A stretch of DNA of 64,000 nucleotides. Origin: Streptomyces massasporeus. GTDB taxonomy: Bacteria; Actinomycetota; Actinomycetes; Streptomycetales; Streptomycetaceae. The notes beneath the pieces were generated by a model, which was not told the DNA's origin, did not search any database, and saw only the letters and a program-made list of their open reading frames with translations. The DNA lies in the NCBI RefSeq assembly GCF_014648995.1, contig NZ_BMSE01000002.1:434001-498000 (forward strand). The letters are read 5' to 3'. Both the position numbers and the translations under genes were made by a program. How positions within the stretch are numbered: position 1 is the first letter of the stretch; each line of letters begins with the position of its first letter. Shown one piece after another: positions 7,859 to 18,800 of the stretch.

Positions 7859-10441
7859 TTACTCCCCGGCGGCCGCCGCGTCCGCCCGCTGGGCCCGCAG
7901 GGCGCGCTCCACACCCGCGCGGGACTCCGAGACCAGGCGCCGCAGGGCCGCGGTCGGCTCGGCGGAGGTCAGCCAGGCGTCCGTCCGGTCCAGGGTCTCC
8001 TGGGAGACCTGCACGGTCGGGTAGAGACCGACGGCGATCTGCTGGGCCATCTCGTGGGAGCGGGACTCCCAGATGTCCTTGACCACCTCGAAGTACCGCT
8101 CCGCGTACGGGGCGAGCACCTCGCGCTGGTCGGTCTGGACGAAGCCGGCGATGACCGCCTCCTGCACGGCGTTCGGCAGCTTGTCGGAGTCGACGACCGA
8201 CTCCCACGCCTCCGCCTTGGCCTCCGCCGTCGGACGGGCCGCGCGGGCCGTGGTCGCGTGACGCTCGCCCGCGGCCGTACGGTCACGCTCGTACTCGCCC
8301 GCGATCTCCGCCTCGTCGAACCGGCCGACCGCGGCGAGCCGCTGCACGAACGCCCACCGCAGCTCCGTGTCGACGGCCAGGCCCTCGATCGTCTGCGAGC
8401 CGTCCAGCAGCGCCTCCAGCAGATCGAGCTGCTCCGGCGTGCGGGCCGTCGCCGCGAAGGCGCGCGCCCACGCCAGCTGGTGGTCGCTGCCCGGGGCCGC
8501 CGCCCGCAGGTGCGCCAGGGTCGCGTCGGTCCAGCGGGCCAGCAGCGCCTCGCGGGCGGCCGGGTCGGCGTACAGGTCGATCGCCAGCTTCACCTGCCGC
8601 TGGAGCGACTGCACCACACCGATGTCCGACTCCTTGCCGATGCCGGACAGCACCAGCGACAGGTAGTCGCGGGCCGCCAGCTCGGCGTCGCGCGTCATGT
8701 CCCAGGCCGACGCCCAGCACAGGGCGCGCGGCAGGGAGGACTCGAAGTCGCCGAGGTGCTCCGTGACGAAGGCCAGCGACTGCTCGTCCAGGCGGACCTT
8801 CGCGTACGACAGGTCGTCGTCGTTGAGCAGGATCACGGCCGGGCGGTGCTGCCCCACGAGCTGCGGCACGGCGGTCAGCCCGCCGTCCACGTCCAGCTCG
8901 ACGCGCTCCCGGCGGACCAGCTTGCCGCTCGCCTCGTCGAGGTCGTACAGGCCGACGGCGATCCGGTGCGGGCGCAGCGTCGGCTCGCCCTTGGCGCCGG
9001 CGGGCAGAGCCGGGGCCTCCTGGCGGATGGCGAAGGACGTGACGACGCCGTCGGAGTCCGTCTCGATCTCCGGGCGCAGCACGTTGATGCCGGCCGTCTC
9101 CAGCCAGGCCTTCGACCACGACTTCAGATCACGCCCCGAGGTCTCCTCCAGGGCGCCCAGCAGGTCCGACAGGCGCGTGTTGCCGAACGCGTGCGCCTTG
9201 AAGTACGCCTGCACGCCCCGGAAGAACTCGTCCTCGCCGACGTACGCGACGAGCTGCTTGAGCACGCTCGCGCCCTTGGCGTACGTGATGCCGTCGAAGT
9301 TGACGAGCACGTCGTCGAGGTCGTTGATCTCGGCCATGATCGGGTGCGTCGACGGCAGCTGGTCCTGGCGGTATGCCCACGTCTTCATGGAGTTGGCGAA
9401 CGTGGTCCAGGAGTGCGGCCAGCGCGACTCGGGGTGGGCCGCCTGGCAGGCGATGGACGTGTACGTGGCGAACGACTCGTTCAGCCACAGGTCGTTCCAC
9501 CACTCCATGGTCACGAGGTCGCCGAACCACATGTGGGCCAGCTCGTGCAGGATGGTCTCCGCGCGCACCTCGTACGCCGCGTCCGTCACCTTCGAGCGGA
9601 ACACGTACTGGTCACGGATGGTCACCGCGCCCGCGTTCTCCATCGCGCCCGCGTTGAACTCCGGCACGAACAGCTGGTCGTACTTCTCGAACGGGTACGC
9701 GTAGTCGAACTTCTCCTGGAACCAGTCGAAGCCCTGCCGGGTCACCTCGAAGATGGCGTCCGAGTCGAGGTACTCGGCGAGGGAGGGCCGGCAGTAGATG
9801 CCGAGCGGGACGGACTGGCCGTCCTTCTCGTACACGCTGTGCACCGAGTGGTACGGGCCGACGATCAGCGCCGTGATGTACGTCGAGATGCGCGGCGTCG
9901 GCTCGAAGACCCAGACGTTGTCCTGGGGTTCGGGCGTCGGGGAGTTGGAGATGACCGTCCAGCCCTCGGGCGCCGTCACGGTGAACTGGAAGGTCGCCTT
10001 GAGGTCCGGCTGCTCGAAGCTCGCGAACACCCGGCGGGCGTCCGGGACCTCGAACTGGGTGTAGAGGTAGGCCTGGTCGTCGACCGGGTCGACGAAGCGG
10101 TGCAGGCCCTCGCCGGTGTTGGTGTACGCGCAGTCGGCGACGACCCGGAGGATGTTGCGGCCCCGGAGCAGGCCGGGCAGGGCGATCCGGGAGTCCGCGA
10201 AGACCTCGGCCGGGTCGAGGGAGTCCCCGTTCAGGGTCACCTCGTGCACGGCCGGCGCCACCAGGTCGATGAACGACTCCGCGCCGTTCTCGGCCGTCAC
10301 GTCGAAGCGCACCGTGGTCACGGACCGGTAGGTGCCGCCCTCCTGCGCGCCCGAGAGATCGAGTTCGATCTCGTACGACTCGACGGCGAGCAGCTGCGCC
10401 CGCCGCTGCGCCTCTTCGCGGGTCAGGTTTGTGCCAGGCAC
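7859..10441 (-). CDS. pepN: Aminopeptidase N (M1 metallopeptidase), copy 1
   Basis: 860 residues from GTG 10441, with GAGGAG eight bases upstream. A zinc-dependent cytosolic enzyme that removes N-terminal residues from peptides. The exopeptidase motif GAMEN is at 265-269, the zinc site HELAH at 299-303 and the second-sphere ligand Glu at 322 (WLNESFA). A long helical C-terminal ERAP1-like domain completes the usual actinobacterial length. A paralogue of nearly the same length lies at 24456-27035. The stop is TAA, followed by a shared terminator. Confidence 0.96.
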   Translation of the reverse strand: MPGTNLTREEAQRRAQLLAVESYEIELDLSGAQEGGTYRSVTTVRFDVTAENGAESFIDLVAPAVHEVTLNGDSLDPAEVFADSRIALPGLLRGRNILRVVADCAYTNTGEGLHRFVDPVDDQAYLYTQFEVPDARRVFASFEQPDLKATFQFTVTAPEGWTVISNSPTPEPQDNVWVFEPTPRISTYITALIVGPYHSVHSVYEKDGQSVPLGIYCRPSLAEYLDSDAIFEVTRQGFDWFQEKFDYAYPFEKYDQLFVPEFNAGAMENAGAVTIRDQYVFRSKVTDAAYEVRAETILHELAHMWFGDLVTMEWWNDLWLNESFATYTSIACQAAHPESRWPHSWTTFANSMKTWAYRQDQLPSTHPIMAEINDLDDVLVNFDGITYAKGASVLKQLVAYVGEDEFFRGVQAYFKAHAFGNTRLSDLLGALEETSGRDLKSWSKAWLETAGINVLRPEIETDSDGVVTSFAIRQEAPALPAGAKGEPTLRPHRIAVGLYDLDEASGKLVRRERVELDVDGGLTAVPQLVGQHRPAVILLNDDDLSYAKVRLDEQSLAFVTEHLGDFESSLPRALCWASAWDMTRDAELAARDYLSLVLSGIGKESDIGVVQSLQRQVKLAIDLYADPAAREALLARWTDATLAHLRAAAPGSDHQLAWARAFAATARTPEQLDLLEALLDGSQTIEGLAVDTELRWAFVQRLAAVGRFDEAEIAGEYERDRTAAGERHATTARAARPTAEAKAEAWESVVDSDKLPNAVQEAVIAGFVQTDQREVLAPYAERYFEVVKDIWESRSHEMAQQIAVGLYPTVQVSQETLDRTDAWLTSAEPTAALRRLVSESRAGVERALRAQRADAAAAGE

Positions 10442-10496
10442 GCGGTCATCTCCTCGTTATGGGTGGGTTGCGCCATCTTTCCACGGCGGCTCGGCG

Positions 10497-10928
10497 TCAT
10501 GCGACGACCCGGGCGACTCCTAGGGATACCCCTCGGCAGGTGAGGGCCCGGGCGAACGCGCGCACCGCCGCCGACTCCCCCTCCCGGTGCCGGACCAGGC
10601 CGAGCGCCGAGTCGGGCACGCCCTCCACCGGCACGAACGCCACGTCCTCGCGCCGGTGGTACGCGGCCGTGGGACGGCACAGCAGCACCCCCGCGCGCCC
10701 GGCGGCGACCTGGGGCAGCCCCTCCTGGAGGGTGCTCACCGCCGGGCCGGGCACGGCGGACGGGGCGTGGGCCGCCCGCCAGTACGCGGGAGCCGGGGGC
10801 GCGGCCGTCACGAGTGGGGCCCCGGCCACCTCCGCGGCCGTCACGGCCGTACGGGAGGCGAAGGGATGGTCCAAGGCGACCGCGACCGTCTGGGGGCGCC
10901 GTGAGAACACCGGGCCGAGCACCAGGTC
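10497..10928 (-). pseudogene. Remnant of LysR-family regulator (C-terminal effector domain only)
   Basis: About 143 codons are recognisable, from DLVLGPVFSRRPQTVAVALD through HPFASRT, STLQEGLPQVAAGRAGVLL and VPVEGVP to TGA at 10497. This is the C-terminal half of a LysR substrate-binding domain. The wHTH and first half are absent: upstream of 10928 the frame stays open but encodes only the antisense of other sequence. The break coincides within a few bases with the start of a transporter tail on the other strand. It is unlikely to be functional because no DNA-binding domain or plausible start remains. Confidence 0.7.
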
Positions 10929-11066
10929 TCGCGCTGGGCGTTCACGGGCGGCCGCACGGCGGACGGGCTGGGCCCCGCGGCGGTACTGGGCATGGGCGGC
11001 GCGCTGGCCCTGCCGGCGGTGCCGGCCGCGCTGAGCGGGAACGCGACGTCCGGATCCCGCCGGTGA
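10926..11066 (+). pseudogene. Remnant of MFS-type transporter C-terminus
   Basis: An open frame of 46 codons before TGA at 11064 reads WAFTGGRTADGLGPAAVLGM, then a hydrophobic stretch GGALALPAVPAALSG. This resembles the last loop and helix of a major-facilitator permease (the GR.AD..G element). It has no start codon or N-terminal helices. It begins where the opposite-strand LysR remnant begins, as expected if one deletion removed both N-terminal ends of a divergent LysR-MFS pair. Family assignment from so short a stretch is tentative. Confidence 0.55.
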
Positions 11067-11090
11067 GCGGGTCTCGCACGAGCGAGGCTG

Positions 11091-11579
11091 ATGAGTATGA
11101 CGACGACCACGTACACCGCACGCCCCATCGCCCCGCGGGCCCTGAAGGAACTGCGCGCGACGGACGACGCGGGCCGCCGGACCGACGGCTTCACCGACAC
11201 CGAGGGCGGCAGCCCACTGCGCTGCTGCCTGCGCCACAGCGAGCCGGGCGAACGCCTCGCCCTGGTCTCGTACGCTCCGCTCCGCCGCTGGGCCGCCGAA
11301 ACGGGCGCCACTCCCGGCCCCTACGACGAACAGGGCCCGGTCTTCATCCACGCCGACGCGTGCGCGGGCCCGGCCGGCGACACCCTCCCCTTCACCGGCT
11401 CCCACCGCACGGTCCGCCGCTACTCGGCCGAGGGACGGATCCTGGGCGGCCGGCTGGTCGGGGAACCGGGTGGGTTCCGGCAGGCCCTCCGGGAAGCGTT
11501 CGACGACCCGGCCGTGGCACTGGTCCACGTCCGGGCCGTCGAGTACGGCTGCTTCCTCTACGAGGTGCGCAGGGGCTGA
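11091..11579 (+). CDS. DUF1203-domain protein
   Basis: 162 residues from ATG 11091, with a second ATG two codons on. The whole length resembles DUF1203: CCLRHSEPGERLALVSYAPL, GPVFIHADAC, LPFTGSHRTVRRY and ALVHVRAVEYGCFLYEVRR. It is cytosolic, with no membrane segments. The biochemical role of the family is unknown to me. It is convergent with asd, with only seven bases between their stops, and follows the LysR/MFS deletion scar. Confidence 0.85.
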   Translation: MSMTTTTYTARPIAPRALKELRATDDAGRRTDGFTDTEGGSPLRCCLRHSEPGERLALVSYAPLRRWAAETGATPGPYDEQGPVFIHADACAGPAGDTLPFTGSHRTVRRYSAEGRILGGRLVGEPGGFRQALREAFDDPAVALVHVRAVEYGCFLYEVRRG

Positions 11580-11586
11580 GGGGGGA

Positions 11587-12947
<1,361 letters not shown>

Positions 12948-13508
12948 GTGCTGTTGCGCGGAAGGCCACGGCGCGGCCGGGAGGCGCACGCGGCGACCGG
13001 CGACGACCCGGGGGGCGGGGCCGATCCGCTGGACGCGGCACAGGAGCGCCGGGTGCGGGCGGTGCTCGCGCTCGGCGGGGTGCCGCAGGCGGACCTGCCG
13101 GACGGGGTGCAGCAGGTCCGCCTGCGGCTGCTGGAGCGGGCCGCCAGCGGCCGGGAGGCGCCGCGGGACGTCTCGGCGTGGGCGGCGGTCGTCGCCTCCA
13201 ACCTCGCCATGGACTGGCACCGGGCCAAGCGCCGCCAGGAGCGGCTCGGGGAGCGGCTGGCCGCCCTGCGCCAGCCGGCGGAGCATCCCTCCGGCGAGGA
13301 CAGCAGCGTGCTGTCCGTCGCCGTCGCCCAGGGCCTGGACGAGCTGCCCGACGCCCAGCGGCAGGTCGTCGTCCTGCGCTTCTACGCCGATCTGCCGGTC
13401 CGGTCCATCGCCGAGCAGCTCGGCGTCCCGGAGGGCACGGTCAAGAGCCGGCTGCACACGGCCGTACGGGCCCTGCGTGCCCGCCTGCACGAGGACGAGG
13501 TGGTGTGA
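12948..13508 (+). CDS. ECF-type RNA polymerase sigma factor
   Basis: 186 residues from GTG 12948, preceded by GAGGGGGG. Sigma region 2 includes AWAAVVASNLAMDWHRAKRR (about 75-95). Region 4 is LDELPDAQRQVVVLRFYADL, then SIAEQLGVPEGTVKSRLHTA, near 130-180. There is no region 3 or C-terminal extension, as usual for ECF/SigE-type factors. The next gene starts two bases after the stop and encodes a single-span membrane protein, so the pair resembles a sigma/anti-sigma unit although the partner lacks the classical zinc motif. The regulon is unknown. Confidence 0.9.
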   Translation: MLLRGRPRRGREAHAATGDDPGGGADPLDAAQERRVRAVLALGGVPQADLPDGVQQVRLRLLERAASGREAPRDVSAWAAVVASNLAMDWHRAKRRQERLGERLAALRQPAEHPSGEDSSVLSVAVAQGLDELPDAQRQVVVLRFYADLPVRSIAEQLGVPEGTVKSRLHTAVRALRARLHEDEVV

Positions 13509-13509
13509 C

Positions 13510-14328
13510 GTGACCGCCGGGCACGACAAGGACGGGCACGACGAGGCGGCGCTGATGGCGGTGATCACCGGCGAGGCGCCCGGGGACGACGCCCTCGCGG
13601 ACGACGCCTTCATGACGGCGTACCGGTCGGCGACCGACGACGTGGCACTGCTGCGCGAGCACCTGGGCCTCATCGGCCGGGCGCTCACCGATCCCGGGCG
13701 AGCCGCCGGTCCGGAGCGGGCCGCCGATCCCGAGCGGGCCGCCGCCCCCGAGCCGGGGGGAGGAGGCGCCGGCGCCTCCGTGACCCCGCTGACCACGCAC
13801 CGCACCCGCACCCGCACCCGCTCCCGCCGGCCCCTGGCCGTGGCCATGAAGGGGCTCGTCGCGGCCGTCGGGGCCAGTCTCGTGATCGGCATGGGCTGGC
13901 TCGTCGTCCAGAGCGACGGCATGAGCGCCGGAGACGATCAGGGCGGGTCGGCCGCCGCCGACAGTTCCGCCGGCCGGCCGCAGGCCGGTGAGGACGCCAA
14001 GCTCGGTCCCGCCGGGTACCTCGCCTGCGCCCGGATCGTCGTCGAGGGCACGGTCGCCGGGATCGAGCCCCTCCCCGGCACCGGTCAGGACCGGATCACC
14101 CTCGACGTCGCGCGCTACTACAAGCCCGACAAGGGCGGCAAGCGGATCACCTTCCCCATGGAGACCGGCGTCGAGCCCCGGCTCCGGGCCGGTGACCACG
14201 TCCTCGTCGGGATCCCGGGCGGGCAGGCCGAGCCGGACATGTGGACCACGGGGGAGAAGGAGATCGCCCGCGACCGGGCGTGGATCATCGAGGAACTGCC
14301 CGCCTCGCGCACCATCCCGTGCCCGTAG
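13510..14328 (+). CDS. Single-span membrane protein coupled to ECF sigma factor (possible anti-sigma)
   Basis: 272 residues from GTG 13510, two bases after the sigma-factor stop. The N-terminal about 110 residues are cytosolic, acidic and helical, then rich in Pro, Glu and Ala with repeated PERAA units. A transmembrane helix follows (MKGLVAAVGASLVIGMGWLV, about 114-133). The outer domain of about 130 residues is globular and contains two Cys. No HXXXCXXC zinc anti-sigma motif is present. Its position and topology suggest that it tethers or senses for the sigma factor; this is inference. A hairpin terminator follows. Confidence 0.75.
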   Translation: MTAGHDKDGHDEAALMAVITGEAPGDDALADDAFMTAYRSATDDVALLREHLGLIGRALTDPGRAAGPERAADPERAAAPEPGGGGAGASVTPLTTHRTRTRTRSRRPLAVAMKGLVAAVGASLVIGMGWLVVQSDGMSAGDDQGGSAAADSSAGRPQAGEDAKLGPAGYLACARIVVEGTVAGIEPLPGTGQDRITLDVARYYKPDKGGKRITFPMETGVEPRLRAGDHVLVGIPGGQAEPDMWTTGEKEIARDRAWIIEELPASRTIPCP

Positions 14329-14362
14329 CGGAGCGCACCTTCCCGTGCCCGGGCAGCGGAAA

Positions 14363-14390
14363 GGGCGGGCGCCCTCACGGACGCCCGCCC
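14363..14390. terminator. Stem-loop terminator after the sigma-factor operon
   Basis: A 9-bp perfect stem GGGCGGGCG (14363-14371) / CGCCCGCCC (14382-14390) with a 10-nt loop, 35 bases past the stop. It probably once served the convergent subtilase gene as well, before the IS element separated them. Confidence 0.65.
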
Positions 14391-14549
14391 CACCGTTGCC
14401 GCGGTACCGCTACCGACGTCATTCGCAGTGCTCCGGCCTTCAGGGCGGAGGTGAAGCGAATCTCGTGGCCGCGACGCGCAGCATCGCGGTGTCTTTCCGG
14501 CGGAGCCGAACCCTGCTTGTGACGGTGACGGATCGTTCGCATGTTCCCG

Positions 14550-14579
14550 GTGACGGCGTGGGTTCGACTTGCCTAGTGT
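14550..14579 (+). promoter_or_regulatory. Candidate leaderless promoter of tnpB
   Basis: GTGACG (14550-14555), an 18-base spacer and TAGTGT (14574-14579) precede the tnpB ATG by seven bases. No Shine-Dalgarno is present, so transcription probably starts at or next to the ATG. The promoter lies within the element. Confidence 0.5.
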
Positions 14580-14586
14580 GATCGTC

Positions 14587-15810
14587 ATGCAGCTCCGGTA
14601 CGCCTTCAGGCTGTACCCCGACGCCGCTCAGCAGGCCGCGCTGGCCAGGGCGTTCGGGTGCGCCCGCGTCGTGTTCAACGACGCCGTGCATGCCCGCGAG
14701 GACGCCCGTAAGGCCGGACAGCCGTTCCCGACAGCCGGTCAGCTGTCCCGGAAGCTGATCACTGAGGCGAAACGGACAGCCGAGCGGTCCTGGCTCGGCG
14801 AGGTTTGCGCGGTGGTGCTTCAGCAGTCTCTGCGGGACGCCGACAAGGCGTACCGCAACTTCTTCGCTTCGCTCAAGGGCACGCGTAAGGGACCGAAGGT
14901 GGGAGCACCACGGTTGAAGTCCCGTAAGGACACGCGGCAGTCGATCCGGTTCACCGCCAACGCCCGCTGGAGCATCTCCGACAGTGGCCGCCTGAGCCTG
15001 CCGAAGATCGGCGCGGTGAAGGCGAAGTGGTCCCGCACGCTGCCCGCCACCCCCACCTCCGTTACCGTCATCAAGGACGCGGCCGGCAGATTCTTCGCCT
15101 CCTTCGTCATCGAGACCGACCCCGCCGCCGACCAGGCCCGGATGCCCGAGACCGACCGCATCATCGGCATCGATCTTGGCCTTACCCACTTCGCGGTCCT
15201 GTCCGATGGCACGAAGATCGACTCCCCGCGCTTCCTGCGGCGCGCGGAGAAGAAGCTGAAGAAGACCCAGCGCGAGCTGTCCCGCAAGCAGAAGGGATCA
15301 AGGAACCGGGCCAAGGCCCGTCTGAAGGTCGCCCGCGCCCACGCCGAAGTCGGCGACGCACGCCGTGAGTTCCACCACCAGCTCTCCACAAAGCTGATCA
15401 CCGAGAACCAAGGGATCGCCGTGGAGGATTTGTCGGTGGCGGGACTGGCCCGCACGAGGCTGGCCAAGTCCGTTCATGACGCGGGCTGGTCGTCGTTCGT
15501 GAATATGCTGGAGTACAAGGCCGCCCGGTACGGCCGCACCCTGGTGAAGATCGGCCGGTTCACACCGACCTCCCAGACTTGCTCCACCTGCGGCGCCGTG
15601 GACGGACCCAAACCCCTGGGAGTGCGGGAGTGGACCTGTACCGCCTGCGGCACCGTCCACGACCGGGACACCAACGCCGCGATCAACATCAAGACGGCCG
15701 CCGGACTGGCGGTATCGGCCTGCGGAGCGCCGGTAAGACCGGGAGCGATCCCGGCACAGCGCGAAGAAACAGGAAGCCATGGACTCCCCGCCGGCAACCG
15801 TGCCGCTTAG
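14587..15810 (+). CDS. tnpB: TnpB, RNA-guided DNA endonuclease of IS200/IS605 family
   Basis: 407 residues from ATG 14587. TnpB is a compact RuvC-type nuclease guided by an RNA from the element's right end. It cuts DNA next to a short TAM motif and helps keep the element. The RuvC triad looks intact: Asp196 (IIGIDLGLTHFA), Glu280 (IAVEDLSVAG) and Asp361 (DRDTNAAINI). The zinc ribbon has Cys332/335 and Cys351/354 (CSTCG...CTACG). The N-terminal LRYAFRLYPDAAQQAALARA stretch is the usual OrfB start. Full length without frameshift suggests a recent or maintained copy. Confidence 0.93.
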   Translation: MQLRYAFRLYPDAAQQAALARAFGCARVVFNDAVHAREDARKAGQPFPTAGQLSRKLITEAKRTAERSWLGEVCAVVLQQSLRDADKAYRNFFASLKGTRKGPKVGAPRLKSRKDTRQSIRFTANARWSISDSGRLSLPKIGAVKAKWSRTLPATPTSVTVIKDAAGRFFASFVIETDPAADQARMPETDRIIGIDLGLTHFAVLSDGTKIDSPRFLRRAEKKLKKTQRELSRKQKGSRNRAKARLKVARAHAEVGDARREFHHQLSTKLITENQGIAVEDLSVAGLARTRLAKSVHDAGWSSFVNMLEYKAARYGRTLVKIGRFTPTSQTCSTCGAVDGPKPLGVREWTCTACGTVHDRDTNAAINIKTAAGLAVSACGAPVRPGAIPAQREETGSHGLPAGNRAA

Positions 15811-15837
15811 CGACACAGCAACCGGCGGAGAGGGCCA

Positions 15838-15871
15838 GAATCCTCAGGCTTCAGCCCGAGGTGCAAGTCAA
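15838..15871 (+). ncRNA. Right end of IS element; likely scaffold end of the TnpB guide RNA
   Basis: In TnpB elements the guide RNA overlaps the tnpB 3' end and finishes at the right terminus, with the guide taken from flanking DNA. Here the sequence after the stop forms a hairpin (15842-15861) and ends GTGCAAGTCAA. The presumed guide would be read from 15872 onward, into the antisense of the subtilase 3' end. The RNA itself is inferred; its 5' boundary is not visible. Confidence 0.5.
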
Positions 15872-18800
15872 GGCAGAACCTTCTCGATCTTCACGCTGCC
15901 CACGCCCGCGACCGTGCCGCGCGCGTTGACCAGCTGGACCTGGCCGAAGAACTCACGCCCCTCGGGAGCGGCCGCCGCGGCGGTGACGCTGCCCGAGACC
16001 GTGGCGGAGTCGCCCGTGCCGAGCTTCACCGGAGCCGACCCGTCGACGCTGACGCTGCCGAGGGAGGGGGAGAAGAACACGTCCTGGTAGTCGTACTCCG
16101 TGGTGCCGGCAGGCACCGAGTAGCCGACGACCTCGATCGAGTACTTCCCGGCGGCCGGGGCGGGAATGGAGACCGACTCCTCCGAGTCGCCGTCGGCGGA
16201 GCTGCCGACCTGTGTGCCCGACGCGTCGTACACGGCGAGGTCCAGGTCCGCGGCGTTGTCCGAGACACCGCCGATGGCGACGTCCAGCGACTTGGCGCCC
16301 GCGGGCACCTCGACCGTCGTGGTCTGCGTCTCGCCCTGCTTGATCGAGGGGCGGGCCACCTTGGCCGAGCCGAGCGGGCCGCCGACCAGCTTGCCGTCGA
16401 GCGCGGCGAAGCCGTTCTTCACCTTCCAGGAGGCGGCGGCGGGGGTGCCGACCTTCGCCTCGGGCACGGTCACGGTCTCCGGGTCGAAGGCCGCGCCGAG
16501 CACGGCGACGTCCAGCTTGTACGGGTTGTCCAGCAGCGGCGACGTGCGGCGCGACTCGACCTCGATCTCCCAGACGCCGGCCTGCGGGTCGGCGTAGGAA
16601 CGCAGGTCCGGACGGCAGGTGTTGGCCGGGTTGCTGTAGTTCGGGTAGCAGTTGATCGTCGACGTCGGGTCCGACGGCACACCGTACGGGTGGATCGAGA
16701 TGAACCGGGTCTGGCTCTTGTCCTTCAGCCCGCTCATCGCGACCTCGAGGGTCTTCGCGCCCTCGGGGACGGTGACGAAGTAGTGCTGGGTGCTGTTGCG
16801 CTGCACCGAGCTCTTCGCGGAGAACGTGTACTTCAGCGGCGCGGCGACCACGACCGTGCTGAGGACCTGGCGGTCGATGCCCTCGGTCTTCGGGTCGTCG
16901 ACCTCCAGGATCGCGCTCTTGAGGCCCGCGGACTTCGGCGCGGCCTGGACCTTGACGGTCACCGGCTGGTTCAGCGGCAGCTTCACCTCGTCGGAGCCGA
17001 CGATGCGGAACGTGCCGCCCGCGTTGTTCTCGAAGTGCAGCTCGTGCCGGATCGCCTTGTCGGCGCCGGACGTACGGGTCAGGGTGATCTCGTACGTCTT
17101 CTTCTGGCCGGCCTTCAGGCCGCCCTCACGGTCGTAGAGGCCCGTGCCGAAGCCCGGGGTCTTCAGGAACTGGTCGATCGCGGTGTCGACCGGCGCCTTG
17201 ACCGTGTAGGTGTGGGCGGTGGCGTCGTCGCGGATGGCGTCCCAGGCGTCGGGGATGTTCATCAGGCCCGCGCCCTCCTCGTACGCCTGCACACCCTTGA
17301 TGTGGTCGGCGGTGGAGGTGAGAGCCGTGCGCAGGGTCGCCGGCGTGAGGTCGATCTTCTTCTGCTTGGCGGCCGAGATGAGCAGCGCCGAGGCGCCGGT
17401 GGCCTGCGGGGAGGCCATCGAGGTGCCCTGGAGCATCGAGTAGCCGGCCGGCAGGGTGTAGCCCGCCTCCGCGACCGGGCCGCCCGGCAGCCAGGTCTGC
17501 GTGGTGTTGATCGCCGCGCCCGGGGCGACCAGGGTCGGCGTGAAGCCGCCGTCCTCACGCGGGCCGCGCGAGGAGAACGGCATCATCGCGTACTTCTTCT
17601 CCACGACCGAGCCGTAGTTGGCGGCCCAGGTCTCCTTGGAGACCGACGCGCCGACCGAGATGACCTTGTCGGCCAGGGCCGGGTCGCCGATGGTGTTGGC
17701 GCCGGGGCCGGAGTTGCCCGCGGAGATCACCAGCTGGACGCCGTAGGTGTCGATGAGGCGCGTGTACAGCTCGCTGCGGGCGTTGTTGCCGTCGTTCAGC
17801 GCCGGCAGGCCGCCGATGGACATGTTGACGATGTCGACGCCGCGCTTGGTGACGAGGTCGATCATGCCCTCGGTCAGCGCGACGTTGGTGCAGCCGCCGG
17901 ACCAGGTGCAGGCGCGCGAGGAGACCAGCTTGGCACCGGGGGCGGCGCCGTTCATCTTGCCGCCGAACAGGCCGTTGGCGGCGGTGATGCCGGCGACGTG
18001 CGTGCCGTGCTCGGACTCGATGACGCCGATGTTCACGAAGTCCGACTTCTTGCCGACCCAGGTGCCGCCCAGCGGGTCCATCGGGACGTCCTTGCGGATC
18101 TCCACGACGAACGGCTGCCGCTCGGCGATGTCGGTGGCCGGGTCGTCGGTGCCGAAGTACCCGACCTGGTGGCCGTCCTTGTACGGCTTCATCGGGGCGT
18201 CGTCGCCGAAGTCGTTGTTGTTGTTCAGGTCGACCCGGACCGTGCCGGTCTTGGCGTCGTACAGCACGCCCCAGACGTCGGTGGTGTCGCCGTCGCGGTT
18301 GGCGTCGCCCTTGGCGTCGCCGGCGGCGGTGTACGACTCCTTGAAGAGGCTGACGGCGTACGAGCCCGCCGGCGCCTTGAACGACTGGCCCTGGTAGGTG
18401 AAGGCCGGGCCGGACACGGCCGTGACCATCGGGCGCCAGGTGTTGTCGTTGTCGATGATCGGGTCGGTCGCCGTCACCCAGTCGACGATCTTCCGCTCAC
18501 CGGTCGTCGTCTTCTGCAGCGCCGGGTGACCGAGGTCCACGCCGGAGTCGAGGATGCCGATGGTGACGCCGCGGCCGTCCGCCTTCGGGTGGTCCTCGAC
18601 GAAGTCGACCGCGCCCGTCTCGAAGGACGGGTTGTACGGGTTCTCCGCCGGGGTCTTCTTCCCCGGCGCGGGGTACGCCCCCTTCGCGGCCTTGGCGCCC
18701 TTGGCGGTGTCCGCGCTCGGCGTCGGGTCGTCGAGGGGGATCTCCTCGCGCAGGTCGATGCCGTGCACGGAGGACAGCTTGGCGGCGGCGGCGATCGCCG

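Larger units (their letters stand above)
14431..15871 (+). mobile_element. IS200/IS605-type element carrying tnpB only
   Basis: The left end is taken at the imperfect hairpin 14431-14450 (CTCCG...CGGAG, loop TTCA) followed by GTGAAG. The right end has a hairpin at 15842-15861 (CCTC...GAGG, loop TTCA) followed by GTGCAAGTCAA. Subterminal hairpins and a TCAA right terminus fit IS200/IS605 elements, which move as single strands without inverted repeats or target duplication. No tnpA (Y1 transposase) is present, so transposition would need TnpA in trans. Exact left boundary is uncertain by perhaps 20 bases. Confidence 0.75.

Noticed and set aside
10497..11528. A full 343-residue protein on the minus strand
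   Set aside because: Only the C-terminal about 140 residues resemble LysR. The rest is antisense to the DUF1203 gene and the MFS remnant.
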